DNA from: CADEED01 sp043747835
Lineage (GTDB): Bacteria; Pseudomonadota; Gammaproteobacteria; Steroidobacterales; Steroidobacteraceae
Reading direction: 5' to 3'
NCBI GenBank assembly: GCA_043747835.1
Contig: JAYTOK010000051.1
Coordinates: 58,374 to 122,373 of the forward strand
DNA length: 64,000 nucleotides
Shown piece by piece: positions 52,390 to 60,301 of the stretch. The first letter of the stretch is position 1. Each line of letters opens with the position of its first letter. The notes beneath the pieces were generated by a model. It did not search any database. It was not told the DNA's origin and saw only the letters and a program-made list of their open reading frames with translations. The position numbers and the translations under genes are program-made.

Positions 52390-54072
52390 ATGGCCATCCA
52401 GCCCCGACCCGAAGTCTACGATGCGATCGTTGTGGGTTCGGGCGCCTCCGGAGGATGGGCCGCCAAGCGCATGAGCGAAGCCGGCATGCGCGTAGCTCTC
52501 GTCTGCGCCGGCCGGCCGCTCAATGACGGCGACTACCGCGAGCATGTGCAGCCGTACGAGCTCAAGTACATGGCGCGCGCCAACCATCTCATCCGGCGCT
52601 CGCGACCCGTGCAGAAAGACTGCTATGCATGCACGGAATACAACGAGAGCTGGTTCGTCAACGACATCGACGAGCCGTACACCACGCCGAAGGACAAACC
52701 GTTTTCGTGGCAGGGCCGCATGCGCGTCACCGGCGGGCGCACCAACGTGTGGGGCCGGCACAGTTACCGGTTCTCGCAGCAGGATCTGAAGGGGTATTCG
52801 TTCGACGGCGCCGGTGCCGACTGGCCGCTCGACTACAAGGACCTCGTCAAGTACTACGAGATCGTCGAGGACTACGTCGGCATCTCCGGCATGGTCGAGA
52901 ACCATCCCGAGCTGCCCGACAGCAAGTTCCAGCCGTCGATGCCGCTGACCTGCGTCGAGTCGCATATCCGCGGCGCGATCAAGTCGAAGTTCGGCCGGAC
53001 GCTGACGATGGGACGGCTGGCGAATCTCACGCGACCGATCAATGGACGCTCGCCGTGTCATTACTGCGGCCCTTGCGAGCGCGGCTGCGTGACGCATTCT
53101 TATTTCAATGCCGCGTTCACGACCGTCGCCGACGCGCTGAAGACCGGCAAGTGCACGCACATCCCGAACGCGATGGTCTATCAGGTGTTGATGGACAAGG
53201 CGACTAACAAGGCGACCGGCGTGACGTACGTCGATCGCGTCACGCGCGAGACGCGCGAGGTGCGTGCGAAGACTGTCGTGCTCTGCGCGCAGGCGCTCGA
53301 GTCGACGCGCATCCTGTTGAACTCGGCGAAGGATGGGCTCGGCAATTCGAGCGGGACGTTAGGCCAGTACTTGATGGACCACATGTGGGTTGCCGGCGGC
53401 GCGTCGGGCGAGTTTCCCGACATGCCGGGGAAGCCGAGTCTGAACACGGCGCATCGGCCGGGCGGGCCGTATGTGATCCGGTTTCGGAACACCGCGAAGG
53501 GTGAGCGAACGAAGGAGTTCCTGCGCGGTTACGGATTCCAGGGCGGCAGCGAGCTCAACTTCTCGATGGGCGCGCCCGGGTTCGGCGCGGCGTACAAAGA
53601 GGCGGTGAAGAACGGCGTGTGGTCGATGGGGATGGTGGGGTTCGGCGAGTGCCTGCCGTACGCGCACAATCGCGTGACGCTGAACAAGAACGTTACCGAT
53701 GTGTTCGGCATTCCTGTTTTGCACATCGACATGGGCTGGGGCGACAACGAGCGCGCGATGATCCGCGACATGGCGGTCAGCGCGGGCGAGATGATGGAAG
53801 CGTCGGGGGCGAAGAACATCAAGACGTTCGCGCATGAGGATCGGATCCCCGGCTACGGAATTCATGAGATGGGGTCGGCGCGGATGGGGGCGGACAGGAA
53901 GACGTCGGTGCTGAATCAGTTTCAGCAGTCGCATGATGTGAGGAATTTGTTTGTGATGGATGCGGCGGGGTTTCCGAGCGGCGCGTGTCAGAACCCGACG
54001 TTGACGATCATGGCGATGGCGGTGAGGTCGACGGATTATTTGATGAGCGAGCTCAAGAAGAGAAATCTGTAG
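52390..54072 (+). CDS. GMC-family FAD oxidoreductase
   Basis: 560 residues with AGGAG upstream of MAIQPRPEVYDAIVVGSGAS. FAD-binding Rossmann motif GSGASGGWAAKRM (about 15-30), a substrate domain, a Cys cluster CHYCGPCERGC near 220 typical of this subgroup, and GMC_oxred_C with MGSARMGADRK and the DAAGFPSGACQNPTLTI end containing the catalytic His/Asn region. No signal peptide: it may be exported with the Tat-borne subunit. It oxidises a sugar or alcohol and passes electrons to the respiratory chain. Confidence 0.9.
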   Translation: MAIQPRPEVYDAIVVGSGASGGWAAKRMSEAGMRVALVCAGRPLNDGDYREHVQPYELKYMARANHLIRRSRPVQKDCYACTEYNESWFVNDIDEPYTTPKDKPFSWQGRMRVTGGRTNVWGRHSYRFSQQDLKGYSFDGAGADWPLDYKDLVKYYEIVEDYVGISGMVENHPELPDSKFQPSMPLTCVESHIRGAIKSKFGRTLTMGRLANLTRPINGRSPCHYCGPCERGCVTHSYFNAAFTTVADALKTGKCTHIPNAMVYQVLMDKATNKATGVTYVDRVTRETREVRAKTVVLCAQALESTRILLNSAKDGLGNSSGTLGQYLMDHMWVAGGASGEFPDMPGKPSLNTAHRPGGPYVIRFRNTAKGERTKEFLRGYGFQGGSELNFSMGAPGFGAAYKEAVKNGVWSMGMVGFGECLPYAHNRVTLNKNVTDVFGIPVLHIDMGWGDNERAMIRDMAVSAGEMMEASGAKNIKTFAHEDRIPGYGIHEMGSARMGADRKTSVLNQFQQSHDVRNLFVMDAAGFPSGACQNPTLTIMAMAVRSTDYLMSELKKRNL

Positions 54073-54099
54073 ACGCTAATACTCGTCTTCGCGATCTCT

Positions 54100-54549
54100 T
54101 CATTGCTTACCACCCGGCGGCCCCGACAAGCCGAGAATTGCCTCAAACACCTGGTCAAACTGTTTGCGTGTACTCGCATCCAGCGTATCCATTCGCGCTT
54201 TCAGCGCCGCAACCTCACGCGCCAAGACGGCATTCACCAGCAGGCCCTCTCGCATCTTCACGAATGCGCGCACGACGAAGACCGTCATCTGCACTGCACG
54301 AGGACTGTTGAGCACGGTCGCGGCCATGATGGCGCCGTGCTCGGTGAAGGCCCGTGGCGGATGCTTCACGTTCGAACCGCGCCGAGCGTTCAACATCACA
54401 GATTGTGATCTTGAACGCATAACCTCTTGATACGTAAGAGCGATTATGAAGTCGTCAGGAAATCTTTCGCGATTTCGGCTGGAGATTGCTCTGCGTCCTT
54501 GCTCACGCATCGATCTTGGATGGTCGCCCATCACGATTCCATGCGGCAA
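54100..54549 (-). pseudogene. N-terminally damaged ORF6N-domain gene
   Basis: 149 residues. Homology to the intact ORF6N gene (55296-55811) begins at RERFPDDFIIALTYQEVMRS and runs through FTEHGAIMAATVLNSPRAVQ to the C-terminal coiled coil; the first ~45 residues of the domain (VRGKRVLLD...LYGV) are missing and replaced by unrelated sequence. The palindrome at the SRSQ motif is degenerate here (54387-54417). Probably inactive. Confidence 0.65.
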
Positions 54550-54623
54550 TCTGCCGTATCTCTACAGAATCTTCAGCGTCCGCGGCAAGCCGTTCTTGTC
54601 GTCAAACTTCCCACAAGCAGCGG

Positions 54624-55016
54624 CTACTTGGCGGGGCTTGCGCCCGCGCGTTTCGCAGTCAGTTGTTCGGTCCCAAACGAACCCACGTTGCGCGCGAGCT
54701 TCAGTTCGTCGCCGAGCAGAGTGCCGCTGTAGGTGATGACGATTTCGTTGCCGTTAATCGACAGCGGCTCGCTGAACGAAACCTTGTCGCCGTCGACCTT
54801 CACATCCGTCAACTGCACCGTACCCTTGGCCATCGAGTTCTCGAAAGTCGCCTGACCCGTGAGTGCGTCGCCGGATTTCTTGAATTCATAGACATACTTT
54901 TGAGCGCCGATGGGAGTGTCGAACTCCGCGGACCATTGGCCGAGTAGATCGGCGGCGGCGGCCGGGAGGGTGAAAGCCAGGAGCAGGGCCAAGATGCCGA
55001 GGAAACGGGTTTTCAT
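54624..55016 (-). CDS. Small exported beta-rich protein of unknown function
   Basis: 130 residues from MKTRFLGILALLLAFTLPAA (signal peptide, cleavage near AAA-DL). The mature domain (LLGQWSAEFDTPIGAQKYVY, EFKKSGDALTGQATFENS, KVDGDKVSFSEPLSINGNEI) looks like a lipocalin-type barrel; I have seen similar stretches at the C-termini of bacterial glycoside hydrolases and as stand-alone exported proteins. Function unknown, perhaps sugar binding. GAGGT precedes the ATG. Confidence 0.75.
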   Translation of the reverse strand: MKTRFLGILALLLAFTLPAAAADLLGQWSAEFDTPIGAQKYVYEFKKSGDALTGQATFENSMAKGTVQLTDVKVDGDKVSFSEPLSINGNEIVITYSGTLLGDELKLARNVGSFGTEQLTAKRAGASPAK

Positions 55017-55194
55017 GAGACCTCCGTCATGCGAATTTTCCGGGAAGGGGCGGTGGCAGCTTCGCGCCAACCTGGCGCTCGGACAGCGGGAAATGAGTAT
55101 AGAGGCGAGTGATCAGAGGCAGCATCGCGTTGGCCGAATCCTCCGTGCGGTTCGGTGGACGAATGGCCCGCGCACGGCGCGGGTTGTAGATCCC

Positions 55195-55288
55195 GGACAG
55201 CCTTCAGATGCGTTACGTCTAGGATGGCTCCGTGTTCTGTGAGCACGAGTGGCGAATGTTTGCGGTTTTCTCTCATGCGCGCGCCCAT
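55195..55288 (-). pseudogene. ORF6N remnant
   Basis: A short frame reading MRENRKHSPLVLTEHGAILD aligns to the YRPMAFTEHGAIMAA segment of ORF6N proteins and then decays. It lies immediately downstream of the intact ORF6N gene on the same strand, so it is the relic of a tandem copy. Confidence 0.5.
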
Positions 55289-55295
55289 CTGACGA

Positions 55296-55811
55296 CTACT
55301 GCTTCTTCATCGGCGAGCTCATCAATCCGAGAATCGCCTCGTACACGTGGTCGAACTGCTTGCGCGTGCCGGCATCGAGCGCCGCGACCGAGCGTTCGAG
55401 AGTATCCAGTCGCCTGGCCAATGCGGAGTTCGAGGCAAGCAGTTCCCGCAGCCTTACGAACGCACGCACGACATAGACACTCATTTGCACGGCACGCGGG
55501 CTGTTCAGAACGGTGGCTGCCATGATGGCGCCGTGCTCGGTGAAGGCCATCGGCCGGTACTTCAAGTTATGGCCACGCCCCTTGTTCAAGGTCGCAATTT
55601 GCGACCTTGAAGCTGTAACTTCTTGATCTGAGAGCTCCAGCAGAAAGTCTGCCGGAAAGCGGTCGGCATTGCGGCGAACCTGTTCGTTCAGACGCTTGGT
55701 AGGAACTCCGTAGAGCTCGGCGAGCTGCGAATCGAGCAGCACCCGCTTCCCACGGACGTGAAGAATTTGGACGGAAGGAACATTGGTGAGCTCTGCGGGC
55801 GAATCGGTCAT
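55296..55811 (-). CDS. ORF6N-domain protein (phage-antirepressor-like), intact
   Basis: 171 residues from MTDSPAELTNVPSVQILHVR. The ORF6N domain (about 12-115) contains VRGKRVLLDSQLAELYGVPT, RFPADFLLELSDQEVTASRS, SQIATLNKG and FTEHGAIMAATVLNSPRAVQ; a coiled coil follows (LARRLDTLERSVAALDAGTR) and a KQFDHVYEAILGLMSSP end. These domains occur in phage and plasmid regulators and probably bind DNA. This is the only complete copy among at least four in the window. A perfect 25-bp palindrome lies within the codons for SRSQIATLNK. Confidence 0.85.
   Translation of the reverse strand: MTDSPAELTNVPSVQILHVRGKRVLLDSQLAELYGVPTKRLNEQVRRNADRFPADFLLELSDQEVTASRSQIATLNKGRGHNLKYRPMAFTEHGAIMAATVLNSPRAVQMSVYVVRAFVRLRELLASNSALARRLDTLERSVAALDAGTRKQFDHVYEAILGLMSSPMKKQ
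55586..55610. repeat. Perfect 12-1-12 palindrome within ORF6N codons
   Basis: TCAAGGTCGCAA-T-TTGCGACCTTGA. It codes for the conserved RSQIATL peptide on the minus strand. Copies with different arm bases that still pair occur at 26882-26906 and 62026-62050. Confidence 0.85.
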
Positions 55812-55915
55812 ACGTAGATGATCACGCTTCCATCGGTTCGGGACGCATGCCTTTAACGAGTGTGATTGACGATAAACGCGCGTTGGCGCGAATCGCCGGC
55901 AATGTGTTCGGCTCA

Positions 55916-55940
55916 ATTGTCGCGTCGGTGATGCGACAAT
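55916..55940. repeat. YhcG-type palindrome in intergenic DNA
   Basis: ATTGTCGCGTCG-G-TGATGCGACAAT; arms pair with two mismatches. Preceded by GCTCA, like the two copies in the YhcG copy 2 gene. The minus strand reads QIVASPTRQLSRTH, a relic of the YhcG IVxSxxRQLS peptide. It lies 34 bp upstream of the next ATG and could act in regulation. Confidence 0.7.
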
Positions 55941-55973
55941 CTGAATCGACCCGCGATGGCGAAGGAGATTGCG

Positions 55974-57173
55974 ATGAAGAAAATTCCAACAAAACGCATC
56001 GCCGCTTCTTTTCTCCTCTGCGCGATCGCCGCACCCCTGCTCGCCGCCGATCCCGCGCCCTGCACCTGCCCCGACATGCTCGACCTCGCCAACCGCAATC
56101 GGCAGGTGAAGACCGCGATCGCGATGTACGAACGCAATCTCGCCGATTGGCAGACGGCGGGCGGCGCGCCAGCGGCGAACGAAACTTCGCGCACGCAGCT
56201 GCAGCTCGAGAGCGTCGAGCCCGCGATGATCGAGATGCATGACACGCGCGCCAACACCGCGTCCGCCGTCACCGGACCGGATTGCCGCACCGTCGTCGCC
56301 GCTCCGACCGCGTGCCTCACCGTGTTGATGGAGCAGCACGAGCACGTGCACAAGACTGCCTGCTCAACCCATCGGGCAGCGGGTGTGGGCTTGAGCGACG
56401 TCATCATCCCGCGCTGGACGACACTGGCCGACTACGCGCGCGAGGAGATCGAGGGTTACAAGGCCGAGCGCATCTACATCGAGGCCGCGCTGACGAACCT
56501 CGAGCGCGATTGCCGTTACACGCTCGAGTTCAAATCCACGATCGCGGGCTCGACGGAGAGCACGAGAGCCGAAGCCAAAACGAACGTCGACCTCGATATT
56601 TATTTTCCGCGGGGCGTCGAGCCGCTGGGACTGAACGGCTCGAAGCCGCTCAACTACGACACGCGCGATGTCGGGCCGCCGAAGGTCATGGGCAATGCGA
56701 TGCTGAAGAAGCTCTACACGAACTGCTACGTCGCCTCGACCGGGTCCGGCAATGTGTCGTTCGAAGTGCGCGAGGCGTGGATGATGCGGGAGACGCAGCC
56801 GCCGTATGGGCCGTTGCTGGTGATGCCTATCTACGTGGGCGAGACGCAGGAGACGCGGCACATGAAAGGACCTCGCGGGTGTCCGCGGAAGTCGGAGCCG
56901 GTTCCCTTCTGGTCGGCGCAGTTCGAGCTGAGCAAGGAGGTCGCTGCGCCGGTGGAAGCGGATAGCCGTTCGGGATCGCCCGCGAGCGGGCCAGGCGTGA
57001 TCATCGCGGAGTGGAATTTTGCGGATGCGTCGGGGGATGAGGCGACGAAGACGATCCGGGAGGCGTGTCCGGGATGGGGTGGGATGCAGGAAATGGCTGC
57101 GGCGTATGCCGGATTGCCGACGACAGCGCCGACCTGTGAGTTCACTGATTTAAAGATCAAGCGAAAGCGATGA
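55974..57173 (+). CDS. Secreted protein with a candidate HExxH metal site
   Basis: 399 residues; ATG at 55974 preferred because AAGGAG lies upstream and a signal peptide follows (cleavage near LLA-AD). No family recognised. Features: many Cys (CTCPDM, PDCRTVV, TACLTV, KTACST, ERDCRYTL, NCYV, RGCPRKS, EACPGW, PTCEF) suggesting a disulfide-bonded periplasmic or secreted protein; the sequence LMEQHEHVHKTAC contains HEHVH, which fits the zincin HExxH pattern, with possible further ligands not identifiable. It could be a metalloprotease or simply a His-rich site. A YhcG-type palindrome lies 34 bp upstream. Confidence 0.6.
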   Translation: MKKIPTKRIAASFLLCAIAAPLLAADPAPCTCPDMLDLANRNRQVKTAIAMYERNLADWQTAGGAPAANETSRTQLQLESVEPAMIEMHDTRANTASAVTGPDCRTVVAAPTACLTVLMEQHEHVHKTACSTHRAAGVGLSDVIIPRWTTLADYAREEIEGYKAERIYIEAALTNLERDCRYTLEFKSTIAGSTESTRAEAKTNVDLDIYFPRGVEPLGLNGSKPLNYDTRDVGPPKVMGNAMLKKLYTNCYVASTGSGNVSFEVREAWMMRETQPPYGPLLVMPIYVGETQETRHMKGPRGCPRKSEPVPFWSAQFELSKEVAAPVEADSRSGSPASGPGVIIAEWNFADASGDEATKTIREACPGWGGMQEMAAAYAGLPTTAPTCEFTDLKIKRKR

Positions 57174-57191
57174 TTGCGCCGCGCTCTCCCG

Positions 57192-57383
57192 TTACGTCTT
57201 GCCGCCGCGAGGTCCCAGGAAGAACCAAAGAATCAGGCCCAGCAGCGGCAGCAGCAGAACCACGACTGTCCAAAGCAACTTCTTCCCGTTGGAAGCGGAG
57301 CTCTGGAAGATGTTGATGATCGCCCAGACATCGCCGATCAGTATCAGCAGGCCAAGCAGGCCGTTGTAGCCGGTGTTGAACAT
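57192..57383 (-). CDS. PLDc_N-type small membrane protein
   Basis: 63 residues beginning MFNTGYNGLLGLLILIGDVW, with two membrane helices (GLLGLLILIGDVWAIINIF and TVVVLLLPLLGLILWFFLG) and a positively charged hairpin between. It matches the phospholipase-D-nuclease N-terminal family of small inner-membrane proteins, which sit alone or before cardiolipin synthases. Function unknown; convergent with the secreted HExxH gene. Confidence 0.8.
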   Translation of the reverse strand: MFNTGYNGLLGLLILIGDVWAIINIFQSSASNGKKLLWTVVVLLLPLLGLILWFFLGPRGGKT

Positions 57384-57456
57384 TGCGCGATTCCTTGGAT
57401 GAATTGAGGGGATTCTGCGCCTTTGACGCGAGGTGCGTCGATCAGTGTTCAGGTGG

Positions 57457-58140
57457 CTAGCTGCGCGGCTTCCAATATCCAGGCAGGTTGCCGTCGAGTT
57501 TCGGGTTCGCACCGCGCCACTGCTTCGCGGTTTCGCCGAAGAGCGCGACGTTGAGTACGTCGGCTTCGCTCGCATACGTCGTTGCGGCCTGTGCAGACGT
57601 GACTTCGCGCGGCACGAGGTGCGCTTTGACCGCGTCGGTATGGATTCTGTAGTTGAGCTTCGAGAGCGTACGATTAAGGTTCCAGGCGAGTGACAAACGA
57701 CGGCCTTCGTCTTCCTTGAGGCGCTGGAATTCTTTGATGAGGTATAGCTTGAACTCCGAGGAAATCCACGAGGCGAATTCGAAGGCGATGTCGCGGTGGG
57801 CGAACGTGCCACCATGGCGACCTGAACTCGACTTGATGCCCGTCGCGTCGGTTGCCTTGATCCAGCGTTGCGGCGACAGGACAAAATAATTGCTCCCCGC
57901 TTCCGCTCTAAACCTCTCGAAATCGAGAGGTTTGAAATCGGGATTGCTAAGCCGCTCCCACAAACCCAAAAACTCGATAGTGCTTCGCGCGCGCATCCAG
58001 TTGTTGATGACTGCAAACGGATCTTGCGCATTGCGAATGCGAGCGATGTCCGTCAACGAAATGTAGTCCTGATCTTTCTCACGCAGAACGGTTATTGGCG
58101 CCCCGTGGACGTTCAGGGTGGTTTTCTTCTGCTTGGCCAT
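57457..58140 (-). CDS. KilA-N domain protein
   Basis: 227 residues from MAKQKKTTLNVHGAPITVLR with AAGG 6 bases upstream. KilA-N domain (about 20-130): YISLTDIARIRNAQDPFAVI, NNWMRARSTIEFLGLWERLS, and FHSSSGRHGGTFAHRDIAFE-like element IKSSSGRHGGTFAHRDIAFE followed by FASWISSEFKLYLIKEFQRL. KilA-N domains bind DNA in phage and large-virus regulators. A perfect 11-2-11 palindrome sits inside the codons for FKPLDFERF. Likely a mobile regulatory gene. Confidence 0.85.
   Translation of the reverse strand: MAKQKKTTLNVHGAPITVLREKDQDYISLTDIARIRNAQDPFAVINNWMRARSTIEFLGLWERLSNPDFKPLDFERFRAEAGSNYFVLSPQRWIKATDATGIKSSSGRHGGTFAHRDIAFEFASWISSEFKLYLIKEFQRLKEDEGRRLSLAWNLNRTLSKLNYRIHTDAVKAHLVPREVTSAQAATTYASEADVLNVALFGETAKQWRGANPKLDGNLPGYWKPRS
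57910..57933. repeat. Perfect 11-2-11 palindrome within KilA-N codons
   Basis: AAACCTCTCGA-AA-TCGAGAGGTTT. It codes for KPLDFERF on the minus strand, a conserved peptide of this KilA-N subfamily. Similar in size to the ORF6N and YhcG palindromes but unrelated in sequence. Confidence 0.75.
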
Positions 58141-58146
58141 GAACAT

Positions 58147-58365
58147 CCTTGTTCATCTGATGCCAAGCATGACGTCGATGGCTCGAACGGGCCACGCGCA
58201 AAAATGAGGAGTTCGCCCAGATATTCTCTCGTCCCAATCCCGTCGAATTCGACGGGTCTAGATCCACGCCCGTCAGCTCCATGACGAAGTCGGGCGGTAT
58301 GCCGTGCGCCAGAGCGACATCCGATGCATTGACTCCGCATCTGCAACCCACAATCCTGTCCGCTC
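58147..58365. other. Gene-poor gap with a perfect 18-bp palindrome
   Basis: No convincing gene. CCCGTCGAATTCGACGGG at 58239-58256 is perfectly symmetric. On the minus strand a frame around 58290 reads GIPPDFVMELTGVDLDPSNS, where PDFVMELT resembles the ORF6N PxDFxxELT strand, so part of this gap may be another decayed ORF6N copy. Confidence 0.4.
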
Positions 58366-59571
58366 ATGAGCAACGAACCTTCCGAACGCATTGCCGTCGT
58401 CGACGTGCTGCGCGCGTTCGCCTTGTTGGGAATCGTCATTACGCACGCGGAGATGGGCTTCCTCGCTGGCCCTCCTCCGGGACAGGACTTCATGCAGTTC
58501 GGCGCGCTCGATGGCGCCGTGCACCGGTGGGTGGGCATCCTCGTTGAGAGCAAGTTCTTCTCTATCTTCTCGTTTCTGTTTGGCCTGAGCTTCGCTATCC
58601 AGCTCCGCAACGCTGCACGCAAGGGCACCGGTTTCGCGGCGCGATTCGCGTGGCGGCTTGCGTTGCTGTTCGTCATCGGCGTGGCGCACCAGCTGCTCTT
58701 CAATGGCGACATCCTGATGATCTACGCGGTGCTCGGGTTGCTGCTCATTCCACTCGGCAAGGTGAGGAGCGGAGTACTCCTGATCGTCGCGTTGCTGTTG
58801 GTGCTGAATGTCCCCGGGCTCGTGCAAGGCGTCGCGCGCGTCAACGCGCCGCCACCCACACTCGAGCAACAACAGGAAAACGCGCGGATCGGCGAGCTCT
58901 ACACCGTGGGCGGCAAGGCGTTGTACGACGCGACTAAATCCGGGTCACTCGCCGACATCGCGCGCGTCAACTTCGGTTATGGCCTCGAGATGAAGTGGCA
59001 GTACCAGCTGTTCACTGGCCGGTTCTGGATCACGTTCGGGTGCTTTTTGCTTGGCATGTGCGCGGGTCGCGCCAACCTGTTTCGCGAGTCCGATGCGAGC
59101 CGAAGATTCTTCAGGCGGCTTCTCGTCGGTGCGGGTGGAATCGCGGTACTGAGCACGGTGCTCACGATGACGTACACCGCGTCAAGCGCATTGGGCGGTG
59201 CGCTGATGCAGTTCGCGTCTGGCGTGCAGAAAGCGTCGCTTGCCGCCACGTACGTTGCTGCCATCACCTTGATGTTCTGGAATCACTCGCGTGGCGTGCT
59301 CGCGCAACTTGCGCCGCTTGGGAAGATGGGGCTCACGACGTATCTGATGCAGAGCGTGTTCCTGGCTGTGGTCTTTTATGGCATCGGCTTTGGGATGATG
59401 GGGGAGATCGGGTCGGCGATGGCGGTTGGACTGGGCACAGCGTTCTTTGTGGCGCAGGTGTTCATGGCGGGTTGGTGGTTGAGGCGATTTTCGATGGGGC
59501 CGGTGGAGTGGGTGTGGAGGTCGGCTACCTACTTCGAGTGGGTGAGATCGTCGTCCGCGAAGCCCGCGTAA
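58366..59571 (+). CDS. DUF418-family membrane protein
   Basis: 401 residues with about 10 membrane helices. The N-terminus SERIAVVDVLRAFALLGIVI, then KFFSIFSFLFGLSFAIQLRN and the C-terminal DUF418 domain (APLGKMGLTTYLMQSVFLAV) match this family of multi-pass proteins related to membrane acyltransferases (YeiB, heparan-alpha-glucosaminide-acetyltransferase-like). It may modify an exported polysaccharide; unproven. Confidence 0.85.
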   Translation: MSNEPSERIAVVDVLRAFALLGIVITHAEMGFLAGPPPGQDFMQFGALDGAVHRWVGILVESKFFSIFSFLFGLSFAIQLRNAARKGTGFAARFAWRLALLFVIGVAHQLLFNGDILMIYAVLGLLLIPLGKVRSGVLLIVALLLVLNVPGLVQGVARVNAPPPTLEQQQENARIGELYTVGGKALYDATKSGSLADIARVNFGYGLEMKWQYQLFTGRFWITFGCFLLGMCAGRANLFRESDASRRFFRRLLVGAGGIAVLSTVLTMTYTASSALGGALMQFASGVQKASLAATYVAAITLMFWNHSRGVLAQLAPLGKMGLTTYLMQSVFLAVVFYGIGFGMMGEIGSAMAVGLGTAFFVAQVFMAGWWLRRFSMGPVEWVWRSATYFEWVRSSSAKPA

Positions 59572-59686
59572 GCGGCCGAAGCCGCGGCGGCCATGATTGC
59601 GCCGCGTTACCCCCGGGCTGCAGACGACGGCGATTTTGCGCCAGGCGAAAGTCGTCGGGAAAGCCCGAACCCATTGTCACGGCTGA

Positions 59687-60247
59687 CTACTGGTTATTGA
59701 GTTGAGCGACGACTTCCTCGGAATTCGTCAGCGTCTTCGCGATCGTTTCCACTGGCATCGGACTCAGACCGACCTCGTCTTCCGCTGCCAATTCCCACGC
59801 CGCGCGCCAGGCAGAATCGTGACTAAGCTCGGTGCGGGCGCCAAAGGACATCCCGGCATACGAACTCAACGCTTCTTCCACGCAGGCAACGTACGCCGGA
59901 GACAAATGTGCCGGGTCGAAGCTCCGCAGCAGGTTGATCGAGCGCTTGTCGTCAGCGATTTCCAAGGCGCCGCGCACGAGTGGATAGAAATCCGGGTGGA
60001 TCCAGCCAGACTCGTCTCCGCGCGCGGCCTTGAGCAGATTGTAGGCACCGGACGCGACTGGTCCGAATTTCGTCGCCACATAGTCGTCGCCGCTTGCGAG
60101 CCAGCCGTATCTGCCGAGATGGATCTTGTCCGCGAAGTAGAGAAGCTTGAGCACCTCGTGGATCGCCGGCTTCGCGAGGCGACTTGCCACCAGCAGCACT
60201 GCCTCGAGGCTGCGTTCCGGGGAAAAGCTGACTTCAGTGGCGGCCAT
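59687..60247 (-). CDS. Panacea (SocA/DUF4065)-domain antitoxin-like protein
   Basis: 186 residues from MAATEVSFSPERSLEAVLLV. The Panacea domain (about 18-130) carries LKLLYFADKIHLGRYGWLAS, GDDYVATKFGPVASGAYNLL and the His/Phe-containing core, as in SocA and PanA antitoxins. PanA proteins neutralise a wide range of toxins encoded next to them. Here no small toxin gene is obvious on either side (59572-59686 and 60248-60400 hold no convincing ORF), so the antitoxin may be orphaned or pair with the decayed YhcG-like remnant upstream. Confidence 0.82.
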   Translation of the reverse strand: MAATEVSFSPERSLEAVLLVASRLAKPAIHEVLKLLYFADKIHLGRYGWLASGDDYVATKFGPVASGAYNLLKAARGDESGWIHPDFYPLVRGALEIADDKRSINLLRSFDPAHLSPAYVACVEEALSSYAGMSFGARTELSHDSAWRAAWELAAEDEVGLSPMPVETIAKTLTNSEEVVAQLNNQ

Positions 60248-60301
60248 GGCGTGCGGGTGGCGCGGAAACGGAAGTGAGGCTATCAGCTGGGTGGGTAGCA
60301 T

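Noticed and set aside
54446..54736. Plus-strand RIFSVRGKPFL resembling an ORF6N N-terminus
   Set aside because: On the opposite strand to the ORF6N remnant and without further similarity; likely chance.
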